Of a stretch of DNA of 11,990 nt, positions 7,601 through 11,990 are shown in pieces; positions within the stretch are counted from its first letter, which is position 1; each line of letters opens with the position of its first letter. A model generated the notes under the pieces. It was given only the letters and a program-made list of their open reading frames with translations, had not been told where the DNA came from and searched no databases. The DNA is from Acanthamoeba castellanii str. Neff (taxonomy: Eukaryota; Discosea; Longamoebia; Acanthamoebidae). The translations under genes and the position numbers were made by a program. The stretch is from contig NW_004457486.1 in NCBI RefSeq assembly GCF_000313135.1, positions 55,950 to 67,939 on the forward strand, read 5' to 3'.

Positions 7601-9132
7601 GGGAGCCGGAGAAGGGCAAGAAGGAGCGGCGGCGGCGGAGCGGCGGCAAGGCCAAGCTCCGAAAACAAAACGACGGGGCCGATCTGAGCGACGACGGCGA
7701 GGAGTGGCTCGACGACGAAGACGTCGACTGGCTCGACCACGACCACGACGAGCAGGAGCCGGACGACGAGCTGGGCCTGATGATGATGGACCGCGATGAC
7801 GCCGACGGCGACGGCGATCAGGAGCAGCAGGAGCGGCTCGAGGAGGAGGACGAGATGGTGGCCCTCATCATCCGACACGTCGACGAGATCGGGAAGAAGA
7901 ACGAGGAGAAGCGCCGCGAGTGGGAGCGCGAGGAGGAGGAGCGGCGGCGGCGCGACGACGAGCGGCAGCGGATCGAGACCGAGTGGGCCGCCATTCAGGG
8001 CGAGTGGCACGAGATCGAGCGCGAGCGGCGCAAGCTCGACTGCGAGGAGCTGGCGATGGACCGCAAGCGGCGGCGAATCGGCGAGAAGAAGCGCACGGTG
8101 CGCGAGGCCGAGTCGCGCGTGCGCGAGCTGCTGGCCAAGAGCGAGGCCCTGCACCAGCGGCTCGACGCCGACCGCGCGGAGCTGGACGAACAGCGTCGGC
8201 GCATGGCGGCCGGCGAGCGCGAGGAGCAGCGGCGCATCCAGCGCGAGCGCGAGCTGTGGCACGCCACGCGCGAGCGCCTCGAACACGACATCCGCGAGCT
8301 CACCACCCGACTGGCACTTAAGGAGGCTGCTGTCAACGCGAGCACCACCACGACCGCCGCGACCGGCGCGGAATGGGGCACCGGCGGCGTCAAGCACGAA
8401 TTTGGCGGGACTGCAGAGGCGACGCCGGCGGCCGCGGGTGATGAGAAAGAGACCACCACCACCGGCGGCGGTGGACACCACCACTACACGCGGAAGCGAA
8501 AGCGGGCGGAGAGCCCGGCGACGAAAAGCGACGCCGCGGCCGGTGGCGAGTCAGAGTCAACGACGATGACGGCGGCTGCTGGCGGTCCCTCACCCACCAC
8601 CACGACACCGTCGTCGTCAACGGCGGCGGCGACGGCCATGGCTGCGGGCGAGATCCTGCTGAGCAACAGCGGGCGTCCGAAGCGACAGAAGAAGGGCGGC
8701 GACGCCCACAAGCCAACAGCAGCATCAACAGCGCCAACAACAGCACCAACCACGGGCCCGCCAGCAACACCAGCAACATCGACAACACCAACATCAACGT
8801 CGGCGGCGCTGGCGAGCAGCTCGGCCATCAAGGCCAACGGCAAGAAGGACAAGAGCGAACGAGAGCATCGCGCTTCGCCCGAGGCCAATGGGAACGGCAG
8901 CGCGGGGAAGGTCTCATCATCACCATCTTCATCCGCCTCCTCTTCATCGTCTTCATCATCAACAGGGAGCGGTTCGAGGTCGACCTCGGCGGCGAACGGA
9001 GCGACGCCAGCGGCCACCTCGATCAGCTCGACGCGACGGAAGAAGCGACGGAGCACCGGCGGCGGCGCGACGCTTCACGGCAACGGCGACGCCGTCCTGC
9101 CCGAACGAACAGTCCAGCCCCATCAGTGCTGA
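4678..9132 (+). CDS. Protein with two helicase-associated (HA) domains, coiled coil and AT-hook-like motif (4 exons)
   Basis: Exons are 4678-4764, 5351-6689, 6799-7428 and 7533-9132, about 1218 residues if one base missing near 6646-6652 is allowed for. The start is the first in-frame ATG (MEMETMPPGAAPPDPHMEAA). Residues 30-435 are low complexity (Ala, Thr, Ser, Pro, then acidic and Gly-rich). HA domain 1 (about 438-497) has MWKAKFDQLKEF, NGHCEV, LSAWIRRQR, YLWRNGKLSEER and GIGFVW. HA domain 2 (about 654-709) has WMRKYEEFRNKN, LRAWVRQQR, YLWRNGKLSKER and AGFDW. About residues 789-952 form a charged coiled coil. Then come KRKR, GRPKRQKK (AT-hook-like, about 1066) and RRKKRR in a Ser/Thr/Ala-rich tail. 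HA domains are known from helicase-like proteins and are thought to bind nucleic acid; no helicase motif is present here. A nuclear DNA-binding scaffold is inference. It converges with the BTB gene. Confidence 0.8.
4765..5350 (+). other. Long first intron of the HA-domain gene
   Basis: A 586-nt phase-0 intron, donor GAG|GTACGC and acceptor ACCCCAG|ATC, joining TSPLE to IDEGTAERTLQQD. It is several times longer than most other introns in the window. It has lower GC than the exons, a T-rich tract at 5035-5080 and a cluster of AACGG words at its 3' part. No gene is visible inside it. An alternative first exon within it cannot be excluded. Confidence 0.65.
5140..5270. promoter_or_regulatory. Cluster of AACGG (MYB-type) words in intron 1
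   Basis: Five AACGG/CCGTT words occur in 131 nt: 5140-5144, 5146-5150, 5169-5173, 5204-5208 and 5266-5270. Four fit YAACGG, the known binding core of three-repeat MYB proteins. One (CCCAACGGACC) resembles the plant mitosis-specific activator element. Two more lie in the upstream region. Function as an intronic enhancer or alternative promoter is inference. Confidence 0.3.
6690..6798 (+). other. Intron 2 of the HA-domain gene, inside HA domain 1
   Basis: A 109-nt intron, donor CAGAG|GTACGC, acceptor GTGTAG|GTAC. It splits the Arg codon (AG|G, phase 2) in IRRQR/YLWRNGKLS. The matching intron in HA domain 2 is at the same residue and phase. Confidence 0.8.
7429..7532 (+). other. Intron 3 of the HA-domain gene, inside HA domain 2
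   Basis: A 104-nt intron, donor CAGAG|GTTCGC, acceptor ATGGCAG|GTAT, splitting an Arg codon in VRQQR/YLWRNGKLS. It is very AT-rich between GC-rich exons. Its sequence shows no clear similarity to intron 2 apart from position and phase. Confidence 0.82.
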
Positions 9133-9320
9133 TCACCACAATAGCACCACCACTCAATCACTCTCTCTCGGCTCTTTGTACAAAGGCTGCTGTTCTCCTT
9201 CTCTTGTCCATAAACTAGTAATCAACGAATGTCGGTGGTTCATTCTGGGAGCGAGTTATTAACACAACTCCATAAATATTATTATAATATTATTATTTAT
9301 AAATATTTATTTATTAATGT
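9133..9320. terminator. AT-rich convergent 3' region with polyadenylation-like signals
   Basis: This 188-nt gap separates the stops of the HA-domain gene and the BTB gene. Positions about 9270-9316 are nearly pure A/T with a self-complementary core (AATATTATTATAATATT). Read on the minus strand, two overlapping AATAAA hexamers (9315-9310 and 9311-9306) lie only a few bases after the BTB stop codon, implying a very short 3' UTR. The + strand gene has no clear AATAAA. Confidence 0.45.
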
Positions 9321-11266
9321 TTACTGGAGGAGGCAGTTCTTGGAGTCCTTGGCGTGAAGGCCCACGCCGGGGCCGGCGGGAGGGGCCGAGGCGTCGCCGC
9401 CGCCCACGAACTCGAGCTGCGGGACGTCGGCCATGCCGCGCAGCACAAAGTCGCGCAGCATGGCCCGGCACTCGGGGTCCCCCAGGAGCACCCGCCGCGC
9501 CTTGGGGCGCCACGCCCACCTGGACCGCTGGATCGTCACCGGCTCCTCCGCTGGTGCTGCGCCCCCGGTTCGTCGGTGGTGTTGCCGTGGCTCGTGCCGT
9601 CGATCTCCATCTCGCTCTCGTCTTCGTCATCGTCTTCGCCACCACCACCATCTTCTCCTTCGTTGTCGCCTTCGCCTTTGCCTTCGTTCTTCTTGGCCTG
9701 CTCGTCGTCGGTGGTCGGCTGCGTCGAAGGTGTGGCGGCAGCCCGCGATGGCGATTTCCTGCTGGTCACGACTTTGGCCGACTTCGTGGTGACGGCGCGC
9801 TTGAGGAGCACAACGGAGGGGTCGGCCAGCACGAACTCGAAGCAGCGGAAAACGAGGATCGGCGAGCGGTGCATCAGCCCGAGACGCAGCATGTCCATCA
9901 CGTTCAATCCACTCAGCCTGGCGCCTGTTCTCCAGCGATCAGATGTGTGTCGTGTCGTGTCGTGTCGTGTCGTGTCGTGTCGTGTCGTGTCGTGTCGTGT
10001 CGTGTCGTGTCGTGTCGTGTCGTGAGTGGTCGTACCGAGGAAGTGGGCGCAACCGTCCTCAAGATCGAGGATCTCGTACTGGCCAGCCGCGGCCAGAAGC
10101 GCAGCGACCTCGTCCAGGCTCGCGCCCGCGCGGCTCAGCCACGCGGCCATCGCATCCAGCGTGTTCAAAATCGCCCTCTGTGGGTCGGGCGCCGTCGTCG
10201 TGGCGGTGGTGCCCGTGGCGACAGGGCTCGGCGGCTCGAGCAGGTGGACGCCGTAGCAGAAGTCGAGCAGCAGCTGGAAGGTGCGCGACGCGATGTTGGG
10301 GATGGCCACCACTGGAAGCCCGTCGGCGTCGTTGTTGTAGTCGTCGTCGTCCGCACCACCTCGCCGGGCCTCGCGCATGCCCGACGTGAACATGGCCTTG
10401 AACACGGCCGACTTGCCCGCCAGCAGCAGCTTGTGCGCCGTCACCGTGACCCCACCCTGCAATGACGCGTGCGGTGGTATGTGTGTGTCGTGCGTGTGTG
10501 TGCGTGTGCGGTGATGCATGTGTCGTGCGTGTGCGTGTGCGGTGATGCGTGTGTCGTGTGTGCGGTGAGATCAGAGTGACAGTGGAGTGAAGGCGCGCTG
10601 GGCACGCACCTCGCTTGGAAAGCGGAAGGCGACGTCGTGGAGCGCCTGGTCGGCTCGCCACTGAGCGAAGCAGCCCGACTGGGTGATGTTCCGACGCACG
10701 GGCCGCGGGATGCGCGGGTCAGGAGCGGCCACCGCCGCCGCGGCGGGCGGAGCGACCGCCGCCAGTGCAGCGGCGCGCGGGGCAGTGGCGGTGGCGACCA
10801 CGGGATCGCAGCAGCACTGGGGCGAGGCAGCGAGAACGTAGGCGGATGCACCCCCGACTGCTCATAGATCTGTGCGTCTGTGTGGTGTGTGCCGTGTGAG
10901 ATCAGCAGCGAACTGTCACGGAACACACTGGGGAGATGGTTTGGGCTCGGTACCGCCGAGAGTGAGGCAGTTGAACGCCGTGAGCACGTTCAGAGCAGAG
11001 CTTTCGTTGGCGAGGGCCTAGATCGTGTGCACAATGATCGATCATCAGCACCGCCGTCACCAATCACTCGTGTGGCCGCACAACAGACTCGCGATGGGGC
11101 GCCCCCGCGCGCACCTTGAACAAGGCATCGAGGCCGCAGCGATCGAGCAGCATTTGGGTCTTCTCCTCCCTGTCGGGGGACATGAACACAAAGGCCAGCA
11201 GCGCGTCCAATCCACTCTGCGCATCGCCGGCCGTGGCGCCCACCCTGGCTCTGGCCAGCAGCTTGA
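9321..11266 (-). CDS. ARM-like and BTB/POZ domain protein, 5' end missing (5 exons seen)
   Basis: Exons, in transcript order: 11266-11115, 11017-10954, 10857-10610, 10456-10036 and 9924-9321; phases agree throughout if one base is added in the G run near 9560. About 496 residues are visible. The first two exons are helical and ARM-like (SGLDALLAFVFMSPDREEK, then ALNVLTAFNCLTLG). An Ala/Pro-rich linker precedes the BTB domain: DVAFRFPSE, AHKLLLAGKSAVFKAMFTSG, IPNIASRTFQLLLDFCYG and, after a long insert, EVAALLAAAGQYEILDLEDG. Then follow a helical segment (RLSGLNVMDMLRLGLMH), an acidic stretch and a C-terminus ending KDSKNCLLQ. BTB domains dimerise and often act as cullin-3 adaptors or transcription regulators; the role here is unknown. 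The first visible exon begins with a phase-1 acceptor at a tandem repeat and lacks a convincing start (first in-frame ATG is in FVFMSPD). Confidence 0.74.
9925..10035 (-). other. Repeat-filled, in-frame intron of the BTB gene
   Basis: A 111-nt intron, donor CTCG|GTACGA, acceptor GAGAACAG|GCGCC. It is mostly the pentamer array. The length is divisible by three and no stop occurs in frame, so retention would add 37 residues (THDTTRHDTTR type) without breaking the protein. Splicing is favoured because good sites flank it and the residues are only repeat-derived. Confidence 0.65.
9951..10020 (+). repeat. (CGTGT)14 tandem array
   Basis: Fourteen perfect copies of the pentamer CGTGT, flanked by GTGTGT on the left and a partial CGTG on the right. 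It lies inside an intron of the BTB gene, where it reads ACACG. Confidence 0.97.
10475..10568 (+). repeat. Imperfect GTGTGCG / GTGATGCGTGTGTCGTG low-complexity tract
   Basis: Degenerate GT-rich sequence with an approximately 36-nt duplication: the block TGTGTCGTGCGTGTG...GCGGTGATGC occurs twice in tandem with small differences. It fills most of the 153-nt BTB intron 10609-10457 (donor GTGCGT, acceptor ATTGCAG). Confidence 0.7.
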
Positions 11267-11270
11267 CTGT

Positions 11271-11389
11271 CGTGTGTCGTGTGTCGTGTGTCGTGTGTCG
11301 TGTGTCGTGTGTCGTGTGTCGTGTGTCGTGTGTCGTGTGTCGTGTGTCGTGTGTCGTGTGTCGTGTGTCGTGTGTCGTGTGTCGTGTAT
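11271..11389 (+). repeat. (CGTGTGT)16 tandem array plus one degenerate copy
   Basis: Sixteen perfect heptamers at 11271-11382 followed by CGTGTAT. The array lies exactly between the first visible exon of the BTB gene (-) and the first visible exon of the rightmost gene (+). Both those exons look internal. Confidence 0.96.
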
Positions 11390-11394
11390 CACAG

Positions 11395-11990
11395 ATTCAC
11401 GCCCAGCGGACCGTCGACGGTGTCGGCGCTGGATGCGAAGACGACGTCGCTCAGGATCGGGGTGCCGTGCGTGGAGCTGGTGCTGTATCCGATGGGCGGC
11501 GGGCTCCTCGTGTTCCACATCGACTGGATGCCCAACGCCCGCAACAAAAAGCTCTCCGTCGACGAACTCCGTCGGTACCGGCTTGTGTGTGTGTGTGTCG
11601 TGTGTCGTGTGTCGTGTGTCGTGTGTCGTGTGTCGTGTGTCGTGTGTCGTGTGTGTCGTGTGTCGTGTGTCGTGTGTCGTGTGTGGTTTGTGTTCACGGA
11701 TGGCGTGGGTGTTGGGCAGGTGGCTGTTTTTGGTCAAGTTCCGCCACCGGGTGAAGAAGGTGTTCCTCGGGTGGACGCTGGGTCCGAGCGACCCGCCAAG
11801 CTGCTGACCCGCGCAGCAAGAAGAACGAACGCAACTCGGCGCCCATCCTGGGTAAACTTGCAGGCTCCATGTACACAACTCCTCAACCCACAGCACACGC
11901 GCGCGTCTGACGCTGGTATGTGCGCGTGTTTGCTGCAGCAAGGGCGAGGAGCTCATCTCGCTGGCGACGATCGGTAACTGGTTGCTGCAC
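11395..11990 (+). CDS. Conserved-looking protein of unknown function, internal exons only, runs off window
   Basis: Exons are 11395-11574, 11720-11759, 11817-11851 and 11939-11990 (cut by the window). Introns are 145, 57 and 87 nt with donors GTACCG, GTGTTC and GTAAAC. All phases connect: LSVDELRR/WLFLVKFRHRVKK, then QEERTQLGAHPG, then KGEELISLATIGNWLLH. The core PCVELVLYPMGGGLLVFHID has alternating strand character. Its style recalls bacterial hypothetical proteins with a V-E-L-x-L-Y/F-x-x-G-x-G-x-L-V motif and a later ISLxxIxNWLL-like segment, but I cannot name the family. The first exon starts with a phase-2 acceptor (TATCACAG|A) right after the heptamer array, so the 5' part is missing. 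The 57-nt intron is at the short end and is the least certain join. Confidence 0.58.
11583..11684 (+). repeat. (GT)n followed by (CGTGTGT)n array
   Basis: A GT run (about 11585-11598) precedes eleven CGTGTGT units and one 9-nt variant (11648-11656) that has one extra GT. It lies within the first visible intron of the rightmost gene. Confidence 0.95.

Noticed and set aside
7516..8484. Long minus-strand open frame rich in Leu, Val and Ala
   Set aside because: Antisense of the HA gene's coiled-coil exon; GC-rich codons leave the opposite strand open. The + strand has domain motifs and splice sites, the minus frame none.
8484..9056. Minus-strand open frame with hydrophobic stretches
   Set aside because: Antisense of the Ser/Thr/Ala-rich tail; the apparent membrane segments come from complementing GC-rich codons.
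9317..10465. + strand open frame containing CRVVS repeats
   Set aside because: Antisense of the BTB gene plus translated pentamer array; no family signal.
11271..11684. Heptamer arrays as a CRISPR-like array
   Set aside because: Units are contiguous 7-mers without spacers, in a eukaryotic intron context.
11057..11956. 299-codon minus-strand open frame with THDTRH repeats
   Set aside because: Repeat arrays have no stops in any frame, so it joins unrelated frames; the BTB exon here uses another frame and the rest is antisense to + exons.

Overview
The window is nuclear DNA of a GC-rich, intron-rich, gene-dense protist. The gene content (mL53, SAP30, BTB/ARM and helicase-associated-domain proteins) and the 5' splice sites, mostly GTRCG, suggest an amoebozoan such as Acanthamoeba. 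That organism call is inference from style and gene content, not from a marker gene.

Layout from left to right: (1) 1-440 is an unresolved, possibly decayed coding remnant. (2) 459-1088 (+) is a two-exon gene for a short SAP30-like protein with the Sin3-binding region. (3) It converges with 1550-2209 (-), an intronless gene for a protein with an N-terminal ubiquitin-like domain, a polyserine linker and a C-terminal AN1 zinc finger. (4) About 2600-3300 (+) looks like a spliced RNA without a convincing protein. Each of its two introns carries a box C/D snoRNA-like element, the first enclosed by a perfect 9-bp stem, so I read it as a snoRNA host gene. (5) 3386-4313 (-) is a five-exon gene for mitochondrial ribosomal protein mL53. 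(6) A divergent promoter region separates it from 4678-9132 (+), a four-exon gene for a protein of about 1218 residues with two helicase-associated (HA) domains, a long coiled coil, basic clusters and an AT-hook-like motif. (7) This converges on 9321-11266 (-), an ARM-like plus BTB protein whose 5' end is missing. (8) 11395-11990 (+) holds four internal exons of a gene that runs off the window.

Most genes look like nuclear regulatory or housekeeping functions and do not form an operon or pathway. SAP30-like (Sin3/HDAC), the HA/AT-hook protein and possibly the BTB protein are plausible chromatin or regulatory proteins. mL53 belongs to the mitochondrial ribosome, and the putative snoRNAs would serve rRNA modification.

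Three points need care. Two genes (HA and BTB) each need a single-base correction in a G-rich run to keep conserved sequence in frame. Three related CGTGT or CGTGTGT tandem arrays sit in introns of the last two genes. The 5'-truncated BTB gene and the 5'-truncated + strand gene meet back to back at one of these arrays, which suggests either a chimeric assembly join or overlapping genes. All exon boundaries were inferred by eye from reading frame, conserved motifs and GT..AG sites.
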